A stretch of 64,000 nt of DNA from Stenotrophomonas sp. GTDB taxonomy: Bacteria; Pseudomonadota; Gammaproteobacteria; Xanthomonadales; Xanthomonadaceae. The position numbers and the translations under genes are program-made. The notes beneath the pieces were generated by a model, which did not search any database, was not told where the DNA came from, and saw only the letters and a program-made list of their open reading frames with translations. The stretch is from positions 1 through 64,000 of the forward strand of contig QFOV01000006.1 in NCBI GenBank assembly GCA_003248565.1. Direction: 5' to 3'. Positions 8,745 to 17,644 of the stretch are shown piece by piece; position 1 is the first letter of the stretch; every line of letters begins with the position of its first letter.

Positions 8745-9395
8745 GTGGCGACTACGGCCTTGGTGTTCGATTTGGATGGCACGCTGGTGGACAGCGCAGG
8801 TGATATCGCCGAGGCAGTGAACCTCACATTGGAAGAGCTGGCGTTGCCGCGCGTCTCCGAGGCGACGGTGCGCAGCTGGATAGGCGAGGGCGTACGCAAC
8901 CTGGTGTCCACCGCATTGGCGAACGCTGGCAGCGCGTTGACGCCGGAAGAAGTGATGTCGGTTTTCATGCGGCACTACAAGGCCTGCCTGCTGCGCAGTC
9001 CGCGGCTCTACGACGGTGTTGGTGAGGCCTTGACCGCATTGCAGGCACGCGGCCTGCCGATGGCCATCTGCACCAACAAGCCGGCAGCGATGGTCGCGCC
9101 GTTGCTGCAGCATCTGGGCATTGCCGGCTTCTTCGCGCACATCATTGGTGGCGATTCCCTGCCGCAACGCAAGCCTGCGGCCGAGCCCTTGTTGCATGTG
9201 GCGCGTCTGCTGCAGCAGCCGGCAGCGGATTGCCTGATGATCGGTGACTCGGGCACCGATCTGGGCGCGGCCAACAATGCCGGCATGCCGATCGTGCTGG
9301 TGCGCTACGGCTATTCGCGTGACCTGGATCTGGATGCCGCTGATGCGGTGGCGGTGATCGACGATATGCGTGAGTTGGTGGCGATCGTCGCGTAA
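8745..9395 (+). CDS. gph: HAD-family phosphatase, probable phosphoglycolate phosphatase
   Basis: This 216-residue HAD hydrolase has all four signature motifs: DLDGTLVDS with the nucleophilic Asp near the N-terminus, TNKP (motif II), Lys in PQRKPAAEP (motif III), and GDSGTDLGAA (motif IV). The helical cap between motifs I and II and the GxGxxxL region (IGEGVRNLV) resemble Gph, which removes the 2-phosphoglycolate formed during repair of oxidised DNA ends. GTG at 8745 was chosen as start because GGGAG lies 9 bases upstream; an ATG at 8718 would add nine unconserved residues. Substrate assignment within this broad family is moderate. Confidence 0.85.
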   Translation: MATTALVFDLDGTLVDSAGDIAEAVNLTLEELALPRVSEATVRSWIGEGVRNLVSTALANAGSALTPEEVMSVFMRHYKACLLRSPRLYDGVGEALTALQARGLPMAICTNKPAAMVAPLLQHLGIAGFFAHIIGGDSLPQRKPAAEPLLHVARLLQQPAADCLMIGDSGTDLGAANNAGMPIVLVRYGYSRDLDLDAADAVAVIDDMRELVAIVA

Positions 9396-9413
9396 GCATT
9401 CCTGAGGATCTTT

Positions 9414-9512
9414 TGTGGGAGCGGCGTGAGCCGCGAAGCTGGCTGCAATGGAATTGCGGTGATTTCTGCAATCGGACGATCCAGGTGCTTCGCGGCTTGT
9501 GTCGCTCCCACA
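9414..9512. repeat. REP pair, first of a tandem duplication
   Basis: Inverted GTGGGAGCGG arms flank a spacer. The whole pair, including its spacer, is repeated 140 bases downstream with few changes. Confidence 0.85.
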
Positions 9513-9553
9513 AGCCGGGTGCCACACGCCAAGGCCGGTGCTTTGAGCTGATA

Positions 9554-9652
9554 TGTGGGAGCGGCGTAAGCCGCGAAACTGGCTGCAATGGAATTGCGGT
9601 GATTTTTGCAATCGGACGATACAGTTGCTTCGCGGCTTATGCCGCTCCCACA
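9554..9652. repeat. REP pair, second of a tandem duplication
   Basis: This near-copy of the pair at 9414 has the same internal spacer, so the two arose by local duplication rather than independent insertion. It ends 16 bases before the Fur box. Confidence 0.85.
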
Positions 9653-9667
9653 ATCTGATCACCCTTT

Positions 9668-9686
9668 GTTATCAATAATCATTCTC
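9668..9686 (+). promoter_or_regulatory. Fur box overlapping the promoter of the iron-uptake cluster
   Basis: The 19-mer at this position matches the Fur consensus GATAATGATAATCATTATC at 14 of 19 positions, including ATAATCATT in its right half. A TAGAAT -10 element lies at 9695-9700, so bound repressor would cover the -35/-10 spacer. This predicts iron-repressed expression of the receptor gene that starts at 9815. Confidence 0.8.
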
Positions 9687-9814
9687 ATTTAGTGTAGAAT
9701 GCGGGCATCCCGCAGCCTGCCTGGCGTTTGTTTCCGGCAGCTGCATTCGATATCCGTCGTTCCTCAAGCTGTTCGCCAGAGGGGCGCATCCCCACTGTCG
9801 AGAGGCTTTCCCCC

Positions 9815-12052
9815 ATGTCCCGTCGTTCGTCGTCGCGGTTGTCCGCGCGTGCCTTGTTGTCCCGCCATCCCCTTTCCGCTGCGCTGGCATTGAGCGCCTT
9901 GCTCGCCGGTCCGGCACTGGCCGAAGGCGCAGCAGCCACCGACATCGACACCGTGCACGTCACCGCCGAGCAGATCGCCAAGCAGGCCTTGGGCAGCTCG
10001 GTGATCACCTCGGTAGACCTGGAGCGCCTGCCGCCAGCAAATGACCTGTCCGAAGTGATCCGGCGCATGCCCGGCATCAACCTGACCGGCAATACCGCGT
10101 CCGGCTCCTACGGCAATTTCCGCCAGATCGACATCCGTGGCATGGGCCCGGAAAACACCTTGATCCTGATCGATGGCCGCCCGGTAAGCTCGCGCGATTC
10201 GGTGCGCATGGGCCGCAGCGGTGAACGCAACAGCCGCGGCGACAGCAACTGGGTGCCGGCCGAAGCGGTCGAGCGTATCGAAGTGCTGCGTGGTCCTGCC
10301 GCTGCACGTTACGGCTCGGGTGCGTCCGGTGGCGTGGTCAACATCATCACCAAGAAGCCGACCGGTGACCTGACCGGCTCACTGACCCTGTACGGCAGCC
10401 AGGCCGAGCACAGTGCCGAAGGCGACAGCGAGCGTGTCGGCTTCCAGCTGTCCGGTCCGTTGAGTGAGCAACTGTCGTTCCGCCTGTTCGGCAACGTCAA
10501 CAAGACCGAGCCGGATGCGCTGTCGCTCAACGAGGAATTCGCCACCGGCGTGACCCCGCCGGCCGGCCGCGAAGGTGTGCGCAATCGCGATATCAGCGGC
10601 CTGCTGCGCTACGACATCAACGACAATCATGTGCTGGAGCTGGATGCCAGCGTCAGCCGCCAGGGCAATATCTACTCCGGCGAGCGCGGCGTCAGCAGCG
10701 ACGGCTTCGAGCGCTTGAACGCACTGTACGGCGCCGAGACCAACGTGATGCTTCGCCGTTCGTTCGGTCTGACCCATCGCGGCAGCTACGACTGGGGTAC
10801 TTCGCGCATCACCGCTGCCTATGACGACACCGACAATACCCGCTTGAACGAAGGCCTGGCCGGCGGCCCGGAAGGCTCGATCACCGAAGGCGCGAGCTTC
10901 TCCACGTCCGAGCTGACCTCCACCCGCGCCGATGGCGAGATCAACGTGCCGCTGAACTGGGGCGGCATCGAACAGGTGGCGACGCTGGGCTTCGAATACC
11001 GCGACATGAAGCTGGATGACCCGTATTCGGTGACCCAGACCTCCAGCAGCGGTGGCGGCATCCCGGGCTACGACGGCGTGCGTACCGGCAAGAGCGACCA
11101 GCAGTTCGCGGCGGTGTTCATCGAGGACAACCTGTACATCGGTGAGCGTTGGACGCTGACCCCGGGGCTGCGCTTCGATCACCATTCGCAGTTCGGCAAC
11201 AACCTCAGCCCCAGCCTCAACGTGCAGTTCAAGCTTGCCGAGGATTGGGCGATCAAGGGCGGCATCGCGCGTGCGTTCAAGGCGCCGAACCTGTACCAGG
11301 CCAACCCGGATTACCTGTACTACACGCGCGGCAATGGCTGCCCGGTGCTGAATCCGAACCTGGGCTCGGGCTGCTACGTGATGGGCAATGCCAATCTTGA
11401 TCCGGAAACCAGCATCAACAAGGAAATCGGCATCGAGTGGGCACCGGACAACGGCTGGCATGCCTCGGTCACGTACTTCCACAATGATTACAAGGACAAG
11501 ATCGTTGCCGGCCAGGACCGCATCGGCATCACCAATGACACCAAGGGTCAGGTGTTCCAGTGGACCAATGCGCCGGAGGCCATCATCCGTGGCGTCGAAG
11601 GCAACGTGAAGGTGCCGCTGATCGGCGGTGGTGATGTGCTGTCGTGGAATACCAATGTCACCTGGATGATCGAGAACGTCGACAAGACCACCGATCAGCC
11701 GCTGTCCATCATTCCCGAGTACACCGTCAACACCTTCCTGGATTGGCAGGTCAACGCGCAGTTGTCGTTCATGCTGACCGGCACCTTCTACGGCAAGCAG
11801 GAATCTGCCACGCAGGCCAGCACCACCGGTGCGGCATTGCCGCCGGATACGCGTGCGGCCTATGACCTGTGGAGCCTGGGAGGCCAGTACCGGATCACGC
11901 CGAAGGTGCGTGTCGGTGGCGGCATCAACAACCTGTTCGACAAGCGTCTGTTCCGCGAAGGCACCACCAGCACCAGCGCCACGGGTGCGGGTGCTGCTAC
12001 CTACAATGAGCCCGGCCGCAGCTACTGGGTGAACCTGACCGTCGGCTTCTGA
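9815..12052 (+). CDS. TonB-dependent catecholate siderophore receptor (FepA/PfeA-like)
   Basis: This 745-residue outer-membrane receptor has a signal peptide cut after about Ala36 (LLAGPALA), a probable TonB box (IDTVHVTA, about 44-51), a plug domain carrying RMPGINLTGN, IDIRGMGPENTLILIDGRP and RYGSGASGGVVNIITKKP, and a barrel ending in Phe (WVNLTVGF). The plug motifs are those of enterobactin-type receptors (FepA, PfeA, IroN). The start at 9815 precedes the signal peptide; a longer in-frame ORF adds unconserved residues. It is the first gene after the Fur box and heads a co-directional run of six genes through hmuV. The exact siderophore is unknown. Confidence 0.9.
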   Translation: MSRRSSSRLSARALLSRHPLSAALALSALLAGPALAEGAAATDIDTVHVTAEQIAKQALGSSVITSVDLERLPPANDLSEVIRRMPGINLTGNTASGSYGNFRQIDIRGMGPENTLILIDGRPVSSRDSVRMGRSGERNSRGDSNWVPAEAVERIEVLRGPAAARYGSGASGGVVNIITKKPTGDLTGSLTLYGSQAEHSAEGDSERVGFQLSGPLSEQLSFRLFGNVNKTEPDALSLNEEFATGVTPPAGREGVRNRDISGLLRYDINDNHVLELDASVSRQGNIYSGERGVSSDGFERLNALYGAETNVMLRRSFGLTHRGSYDWGTSRITAAYDDTDNTRLNEGLAGGPEGSITEGASFSTSELTSTRADGEINVPLNWGGIEQVATLGFEYRDMKLDDPYSVTQTSSSGGGIPGYDGVRTGKSDQQFAAVFIEDNLYIGERWTLTPGLRFDHHSQFGNNLSPSLNVQFKLAEDWAIKGGIARAFKAPNLYQANPDYLYYTRGNGCPVLNPNLGSGCYVMGNANLDPETSINKEIGIEWAPDNGWHASVTYFHNDYKDKIVAGQDRIGITNDTKGQVFQWTNAPEAIIRGVEGNVKVPLIGGGDVLSWNTNVTWMIENVDKTTDQPLSIIPEYTVNTFLDWQVNAQLSFMLTGTFYGKQESATQASTTGAALPPDTRAAYDLWSLGGQYRITPKVRVGGGINNLFDKRLFREGTTSTSATGAGAATYNEPGRSYWVNLTVGF

Positions 12053-12065
12053 TCCAGGCACAGCG

Positions 12066-13049
12066 ATGACAACTCACATGCGTATCCGCTTTCATTCACT
12101 GCTCGCCGTGGCCTCGCTGGTGTTGCTCGGCGTAGTCGCGCCGATGGCAGCCGCCCAGCAACGCAACCCGGCGCAGCTGATCGGCCAGACCGTTGCCGAT
12201 ACCGGCTCGGCGCACTACCGCTTCGAACGCTTTGTGGTACGCAGTGATGATGGCCAGCGCACCTGGCGGGTCAACCTCGGCATCCCTGCCGGTAAGGCAC
12301 CAGCAGCGGGTTTCCCGGCGCTGTGGATGCTGGATGGCAATGGCGCGTTGATGGAATTCGACGCGCCATTGCTGGAGGAGCTGGCGCAGAAGCAGCCAAC
12401 GGTGCTGGTGTTCGTCGGCTACGACAACCAGCAGCGCATCGATTCGCCCGCCCGTACCCGCGACTACACACCGATTGCTGACCAGCCCGAAGATGGTGGC
12501 GCGGCGGTCGGCGGTGGCGCCGATGCGTTCCTGGAAGTGCTTGAGCGGCGCATCCGTCCGCAGCTGGCGCAGCACGTGGCCACCGATGCCAACAAGCAGG
12601 CATTGTGGGGCCATTCGCTGGGCGGGCTGTTCGTGCTGCATACGCTGTACACGCGCAGCGGTGCATTCCAGACCTATGTGCCGGCCAGCCCGTCGTTGTG
12701 GTGGCAGCAGGGCGCGATGCTCGGTGCTCCCGAACGCCAGTTCATCGGCAACAACGCCGGTCATCCGGCGCGCGTGCTGATGATGCTCGGTGGCGGTGAG
12801 CGTGATCGTGATACCAGCAACCGCGACATGAGCAATCCGCGCGTGCTGGCACACCTGAAGCGCGTCTCCGGTGCGCCTTCCGATGCCGCCGAGCAGCTGT
12901 CTGCGCGTCTGCGCCAGGTGCCGGGACTTGATGTCGAGTACCACCAGTTCGACGGCCTCGGCCATGGCCCGATGTTCCGTGCCTCGCTGATGCGTGCACT
13001 GCATGAAATCACCGGTGTGCGCGATCGCAGCGCGGAGCCGCGCTCCTGA
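12066..13049 (+). CDS. Exported alpha/beta-hydrolase esterase, IroE/Fes-like
   Basis: This 327-residue hydrolase has an N-terminal signal sequence ending around AAA30-QQ. It belongs to the esterase-D-fold group that includes IroE, BesA and the C-terminal part of Fes, which cut the trilactone ring of catecholate siderophores. Visible catalytic residues are Ser184 (GHSLGG) and His300 (LGHGPMF). It starts 13 bases after the receptor gene, so cotranscription is likely. Being exported rather than cytoplasmic, it would act in the periplasm like IroE. Hydrolysis of the siderophore imported by the neighbouring receptor is an inference from family and context. Confidence 0.8.
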   Translation: MTTHMRIRFHSLLAVASLVLLGVVAPMAAAQQRNPAQLIGQTVADTGSAHYRFERFVVRSDDGQRTWRVNLGIPAGKAPAAGFPALWMLDGNGALMEFDAPLLEELAQKQPTVLVFVGYDNQQRIDSPARTRDYTPIADQPEDGGAAVGGGADAFLEVLERRIRPQLAQHVATDANKQALWGHSLGGLFVLHTLYTRSGAFQTYVPASPSLWWQQGAMLGAPERQFIGNNAGHPARVLMMLGGGERDRDTSNRDMSNPRVLAHLKRVSGAPSDAAEQLSARLRQVPGLDVEYHQFDGLGHGPMFRASLMRALHEITGVRDRSAEPRS

Positions 13050-13181
13050 TCCGCCTGCTCCTGATCTGACCTCCAAGTCCGGGCCGACAGGCCCGGCACT
13101 CCATTACCCAGGCAGCGTCACCGCCCAGGCAGAAACCCACGATGCGCGCGACGTCGCGCAGCACCCAAGAGGTAATGCCCG

Positions 13182-14582
13182 ATGGCAAACGTTCGTTCCA
13201 CTACTGCTTCCACCACCGTCCGCGCAGTGCGTCCGCACCTGCTCGGCCTGGCCCTGTTGCTGGCCACCGGCGCTGCTGGTGCGCAGGTGTTCGCGCAGCC
13301 GGACACCGCCTTCAATGGCAGCGTGCGTGCCACCGCCCCGGTGGTGTTGCCGGGCAGCGAAACCGGTATCGAGGGCAATGGCTTCACTCCGGGCCAGAAG
13401 GTGACCTTGCTGCGCGGTGAGACTGTGCTCAACGCGCAGCCTTATGTCGCCAATGGCGAAGGCAAGTTCAGTGGCACGCTGGCGATTCCGGCCGATGCCG
13501 TCGCCGGCCCGCAGCCGATCGTGGTGCGGGCGGCTGCGCCGGATGCCGCAGCGGTGTTCTCGCTGAAGGTCTCGCGCGAAGTGCCCTTGTCCGGCCAGGA
13601 GCGCATCCAGGCCGCCAGCAACCGTCTGGTGCAGGGCTTGTACCAGGTGGCTTACAGCCCGGCCAGCAAGGCCGCGTTCGTGACCAGCGCGGTCGGCCGC
13701 CCGCCGGTGAAGCAGTCCGAGCTGCTCAAGGTGGATCCGGAATCGCTGCAGATCATCGCCCGCGTATCGCCGCAGGCGGCGCCGGGCAATGATGGCAACC
13801 TGTTCGCCGTGTACGGCGTGGGCGTGGATGACGCCAATGGCAATGTGTGGGTGACCAATACCCGCCAGGACACGGTGGCGGTCTACCGCCAGTCCGACCT
13901 GTCGCTGGTCAAGCAGTTCCCGGTCGGCGCGGTATCGCATGCGCGTGACGTGGTGGTCGATGCACAGCGAAACCGTGCCTATGTTTCGGCCACCGGTGCC
14001 GACTTCATCAGTGTGTTCGACACCCGCACGCTGCAGCAGCTGGACAACATCACCATCGCCTCCGGCAAGCGCGGCGAGACCTTCACCCCGGGCAGCCTGG
14101 ACATCGATACGGCTACCGGCAAGGTCTATACCGTCAGCCTGGCCGCTGCCGAGGCGGCGATCATCGACGGCGCCAGCGGCAAGGTGGAGAAAGTGTTTCC
14201 GCTGGCCGGCGCGCGTGATGCGATCGGCGTTGCGTGGAACCCGGTGGCCAAGCGCCTGCTGGTGGTCTCGCAGGGCAGCGACAACCTGCTGATCGTCGAC
14301 CCGGCCACGGCCAAGGTCGAGCACGACGTCTACGTTGGCGCCGGTTCCTTGAACGTGTCCTACAGCCCGAGCACGCGCCTGGCCTATGTCAGCAACCGCG
14401 CTGCCGGCACCGTCACGGTGGTCGATGAAGGCGGCAACATCGTTGCCAACCTCGACGGCGGCACTTACCCGAACCACGTCAGCAAGGGCCCGGATGCGGT
14501 GATGTTCGCGATCAACAAGTCCAAGGGCGCCGATGACGCCAAGGGCGATCGCATCACCCGCTTGCTGCCTGTGCAGCGCTGA
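13182..14582 (+). CDS. Exported YncE-like beta-propeller protein
   Basis: This 466-residue protein has a signal peptide (LLGLALLLATGAAGAQ), then an Ig-like or coupling domain (about 50-125, GNGFTPGQKVTLLRGE). A seven-bladed-propeller region follows, with repeated strand motifs of the YVTN type: NVWVTNTRQDTVAVY, NRAYVSATGADFISVFD, KRLLVVSQGSDNLLIVD and RLAYVSNRAAGTVTVVD. E. coli YncE is an iron-regulated periplasmic propeller of unclear role. Here the gene lies in a Fur-headed iron cluster, which supports a link to iron uptake. Its direct partner or ligand cannot be read from sequence. Confidence 0.75.
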   Translation: MANVRSTTASTTVRAVRPHLLGLALLLATGAAGAQVFAQPDTAFNGSVRATAPVVLPGSETGIEGNGFTPGQKVTLLRGETVLNAQPYVANGEGKFSGTLAIPADAVAGPQPIVVRAAAPDAAAVFSLKVSREVPLSGQERIQAASNRLVQGLYQVAYSPASKAAFVTSAVGRPPVKQSELLKVDPESLQIIARVSPQAAPGNDGNLFAVYGVGVDDANGNVWVTNTRQDTVAVYRQSDLSLVKQFPVGAVSHARDVVVDAQRNRAYVSATGADFISVFDTRTLQQLDNITIASGKRGETFTPGSLDIDTATGKVYTVSLAAAEAAIIDGASGKVEKVFPLAGARDAIGVAWNPVAKRLLVVSQGSDNLLIVDPATAKVEHDVYVGAGSLNVSYSPSTRLAYVSNRAAGTVTVVDEGGNIVANLDGGTYPNHVSKGPDAVMFAINKSKGADDAKGDRITRLLPVQR

Positions 14583-14588
14583 GTGATC

Positions 14589-14652
14589 TGCCGCGCCCTG
14601 GGCGCGGCAAGGCGGTCAACGCGCGGGAGATGCCGGCAACGGCATCTCCCGC
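14589..14652. repeat. Two strong hairpins between the propeller gene and hmuT
   Basis: TGCCGCGCC/GGCGCGGCA (14589-14609) and GCGGGAGATGCC/GGCATCTCCCGC (14623-14652) are perfect stems with short loops. Neither has a T-run, so they are unlikely to be full terminators. They could protect the upstream mRNA end or partly reduce read-through to hmuTUV. Confidence 0.6.
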
Positions 14653-14721
14653 ACTGCCATCAAAAGCTGGTCGGTACGCAGCCCCAATGCACCGGCCAAT
14701 CTGGTAACCGAGGACGTATTG

Positions 14722-15774
14722 ATGAAAGCCAACACCCTTGTTCCGACTGGCCTGGGCCTGCTGCTGGCCGCACTTGTTGCCGGCTGTGATCGCAGCCCCG
14801 CACCGCCGCAGGCTACAGCCGAAGCCCCCGCAGTTGCAGCGTCTGCTACCGATGCAGCTGAAGCGAGCGTGTTGCCGTCCGGCTGGAAGCGTGTGGCCGG
14901 GCAGGATGTGCCGCAAGTCGCTGCAGCAGCACCGCAGTTGCCGGCCAAGCTGCGCTCGGACGATGGCGTGGAGGTTGAAGTGAGCGACATCAGTCGCATC
15001 GTCGCTGGTGGCGATGATGTGATCGCGGTGATCGAAGCGCTGGGCCTGGCCGACAAGGTCTATGCCGCGCCGGAGCGCTCGGCAACGGCCGCAGGCCGGG
15101 CTGCCCCCAAGCATTTCCTGTTCAACCGCACCACCGGCGTGGAAGGCGTGTTGAGCCTGGATGGAACCCTGTTCCTCGGCAACAGCCTGCGCCGCCACGC
15201 GGTGCTGGCCGAGCGCCTGCGCGCGACCGGTCATGCCGCGGTGGTGATCGACGACCTGCAGCCGCCGGCGGACAAGGTGCGCAAGGTGGCTGCTGCGCTT
15301 GGTCTGTCTGCACAGGGCGAGGAGTTGGCCGGCAAGGTGCAGGCACAGCTCGATCAGGCCGCAGCCATCGCCAAGGACAACGCGAAGCGCCCACGGGTGA
15401 TCGCGTTGTCGGCCAGCGGTGCCGGTGGCCTGCCGACCGTGGCCGGCGCCGACAGCGCCGCCAACCAGCTGATCACCATCGCTGGTGGCATCAACATCGG
15501 TGAAGAAGCCGGTGTGGCCAACTACTCCCAGCTCAGCAATGAAGGCGTTGTCGCGGCAGCGCCAGACGTGATCCTGGTAACCGACAACGATCTGCGCCTG
15601 TTCGGCGGTGAAGCCGGCCTGTGGAAGGCCTATCCGACCCTGAAGCACACGCCCGCTGGCGCGGCCAACCGTGTCTGGGTGATGCCTGATGTCGAACTCA
15701 AATCCACCAGCGTGGGTTCCGGCGCCGGTGCGCTGGCCTTGGCGCAGGCCCTGGCGGAGTTGTCGGGCGGATGA
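14722..15774 (+). CDS. hmuT: HmuT-like periplasmic binding lipoprotein
   Basis: This 350-residue class III (helical-backbone) substrate-binding protein has a lipobox ending at Cys22 (ALVAGC) and an alanine/proline-rich linker. The two lobes carry RIVAGGDDVIAVIEALGLADKV and AGADSAANQLITIAGGINI, motifs typical of haemin-binding HmuT. ATG at 14722 follows an in-frame TTG. The stop overlaps the permease start by four bases. Family members bind haem, cobalamin or ferric siderophores. HmuT similarity favours haem, but the neighbouring catecholate receptor and esterase make an iron-chelate ligand equally possible. Confidence 0.85.
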   Translation: MKANTLVPTGLGLLLAALVAGCDRSPAPPQATAEAPAVAASATDAAEASVLPSGWKRVAGQDVPQVAAAAPQLPAKLRSDDGVEVEVSDISRIVAGGDDVIAVIEALGLADKVYAAPERSATAAGRAAPKHFLFNRTTGVEGVLSLDGTLFLGNSLRRHAVLAERLRATGHAAVVIDDLQPPADKVRKVAAALGLSAQGEELAGKVQAQLDQAAAIAKDNAKRPRVIALSASGAGGLPTVAGADSAANQLITIAGGINIGEEAGVANYSQLSNEGVVAAAPDVILVTDNDLRLFGGEAGLWKAYPTLKHTPAGAANRVWVMPDVELKSTSVGSGAGALALAQALAELSGG

Positions 15775-16811
15775 TGTCGGCGCAGGTCCGGCGGCCGAAC
15801 GGCGCGCTGCTGCTATGTCTGCTGCTGGCAGTGCTGCTGGGCGCGGTGCTGTTGTCGTTCGGCACCGGTCCGCTGAAGCTGCCTGCAGCCGACGTGCTGC
15901 GGGCGATGGCGGCGCAGTTTGGCTTGGCGGATCCGCAGTCGATCAGTGCCCGCGACATGGGCGTGGTCTGGCAGCTGCGCATTCCACGCGCGCTGTTGGG
16001 CGCGTTGGTTGGTGCGTCGCTGGCAATGGCCGGCGTCGCGCTGCAAGGCCTGTTTGGCAACCCGCTTGCGGATCCCGGCATCGTCGGTGTCAGCCAGGGC
16101 GCGGCGCTGGGTGCGGTGGCGGCCATCGTGCTTGGCGCGGGTGCATTCGCTGTGTGGTTGATTCCACTGGCGGCATTCGCGGGTGGTGCTGGCGCGACGA
16201 CCTTGATCTATCTGTTGGCGCGGCCGGGGCGCGGTGAGGGCACCGCGACCTTGTTGCTGGTCGGTATCGCGATTGGTGCGGGCTGCTCGGCGGCGGTCGG
16301 CTTCCTGACCTACATCGCCAGCGAGAGCGAGCTGCAGTCGCTGGTGTTCTGGCAGATGGGCTCGTTGGCGCAGGCCAGTTGGAGCGACGTGGCCGCGGTC
16401 ACGCCGGTATTCGTGATTGGCCTGCTGGCGTTGCTGCGGCTGGCCACGCCCTTGGACATGCTTGCGCTCGGTGAGCGCCAGGCACGTCACATCGGCCTGG
16501 ATGTCGCGCGCACGCGCTTGTTGCTGGTGGCGTTCAGTGCGCTGCTGGTCGGGGCAGCGGTGGCGTTTGCCGGCAGCGTCAGCTTCGTCGGCCTGGTGGT
16601 GCCGCATCTGGTGCGGATGCTGGTTGGCCCCGGGCATCGCTGGCTGTTGCCTTTGTCGGGCGTGGTCGGCGCGCTGTTGATCGTGGTGGCCGATACCGCC
16701 GCGCGCACGTTGGATCCGCCGTCGGAAATCCCGCTCGGCCTGTTCTCCGCGGCGCTGGGCGCGCCTTTCTTCCTGTGGCTGGTGCTGCGCAAGCGCGGGG
16801 GAAGGGCATGA
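15771..16811 (+). CDS. hmuU: FecCD-type ABC permease (HmuU)
   Basis: This 346-residue inner-membrane permease is highly hydrophobic, with about ten transmembrane helices. It carries the FecCD signatures RIPRALLGALVGASLAMAG, GNPLADPGIVGVSQGAA, GSLAQASW and GLVVPHLVRMLVGPGHRWLLP. It forms the membrane channel of the importer with HmuT and HmuV. Start and stop each overlap the neighbours by four bases (ATGA), so translation of hmuT-hmuU-hmuV is coupled. Confidence 0.93.
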   Translation: MMSAQVRRPNGALLLCLLLAVLLGAVLLSFGTGPLKLPAADVLRAMAAQFGLADPQSISARDMGVVWQLRIPRALLGALVGASLAMAGVALQGLFGNPLADPGIVGVSQGAALGAVAAIVLGAGAFAVWLIPLAAFAGGAGATTLIYLLARPGRGEGTATLLLVGIAIGAGCSAAVGFLTYIASESELQSLVFWQMGSLAQASWSDVAAVTPVFVIGLLALLRLATPLDMLALGERQARHIGLDVARTRLLLVAFSALLVGAAVAFAGSVSFVGLVVPHLVRMLVGPGHRWLLPLSGVVGALLIVVADTAARTLDPPSEIPLGLFSAALGAPFFLWLVLRKRGGRA

Positions 16812-17578
16812 GCGCTCCATTGCTGGAAGTAGGCGGGGTCAGCGTGCTGCGTGGCAGTCGCCAGGTGTTGGCGGGTGTTGATCTAGCGTTGCAGGCCGGC
16901 ACGCTGACCGCCTTGGTTGGCCCCAATGGCGCAGGCAAGTCCACGTTATTGGCCCTGCTTGCCGGTGATGCCGAGCCGGATGCCGGGCAGGCGTTGCTGC
17001 AAGGTCGTGCACTGGCCGACTGGCCGGTACGCGAGCTCGCCCTGCAACGGGCGGTGATGGCGCAGGATCATGCCGTGCACTTTGCCTTCAGCGTGCGCGA
17101 GGTGGTGTCGATGGGGCGTTTGCCGCATCCGCCACAACCACGACAGGATGCGGAGATCGTCGAGGCTGCATTGGCAGAAGTCGATGTCGTCGCCTTGGCT
17201 GGGCGCGATGTGCAGACGCTGTCCGGTGGCGAAGCCGCACGCACGTCGCTTGCCCGTGCCTTGGCGCAACAGACGCCGGTGCTGCTGCTGGATGAACCAA
17301 CCGCCGCACTCGATCTTCGCCATCAGGAGCGTACCTTGCGCAGCGCCCGCGAGCTCGCAGCGCAGGGCCGTTGCGTGGTGGTGGTATTGCACGACCTCAA
17401 CCTGGCATCGGCCTATGCCGATCGCATCGTGATGCTATGCGACGGGCGCATTGCCGCTGATGGTTCACCGCGCGAAGTGCTGACCCGCGAGATCATCGGC
17501 AAGGTCTACGGCCAGCCGGTGCAGGTGATCGAGCACCCAACGCGCGGCGTTCCGCTGGTGGTTTCCTGCGACGATTGA
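16808..17578 (+). CDS. hmuV: ABC importer ATPase (HmuV)
   Basis: This 256-residue nucleotide-binding subunit has Walker A GPNGAGKST at 38-46, signature LSGGEAARTSLARAL, Walker B PVLLLDEPTAALD and switch VVVLHDLNL. The Q-loop and signature resemble haemin-importer ATPases. ATG at 16808 overlaps the permease stop. It ends the iron cluster; 66 bases later a gene on the opposite strand ends. No clear T-run terminator was seen between them. Confidence 0.93.
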   Translation: MSAPLLEVGGVSVLRGSRQVLAGVDLALQAGTLTALVGPNGAGKSTLLALLAGDAEPDAGQALLQGRALADWPVRELALQRAVMAQDHAVHFAFSVREVVSMGRLPHPPQPRQDAEIVEAALAEVDVVALAGRDVQTLSGGEAARTSLARALAQQTPVLLLDEPTAALDLRHQERTLRSARELAAQGRCVVVVLHDLNLASAYADRIVMLCDGRIAADGSPREVLTREIIGKVYGQPVQVIEHPTRGVPLVVSCDD

Positions 17579-17644
17579 AGCTCCGGCGGCGAGCAGGCGG
17601 AAAAGCTGCTTTCGATCGCATCGCATCGCGCGCGGGCGTGACGG

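Noticed and set aside
10379..12061. 560-codon antisense frame inside the catecholate receptor
   Set aside because: Shadow of GC-rich codon usage; no ribosome-binding site or motif.
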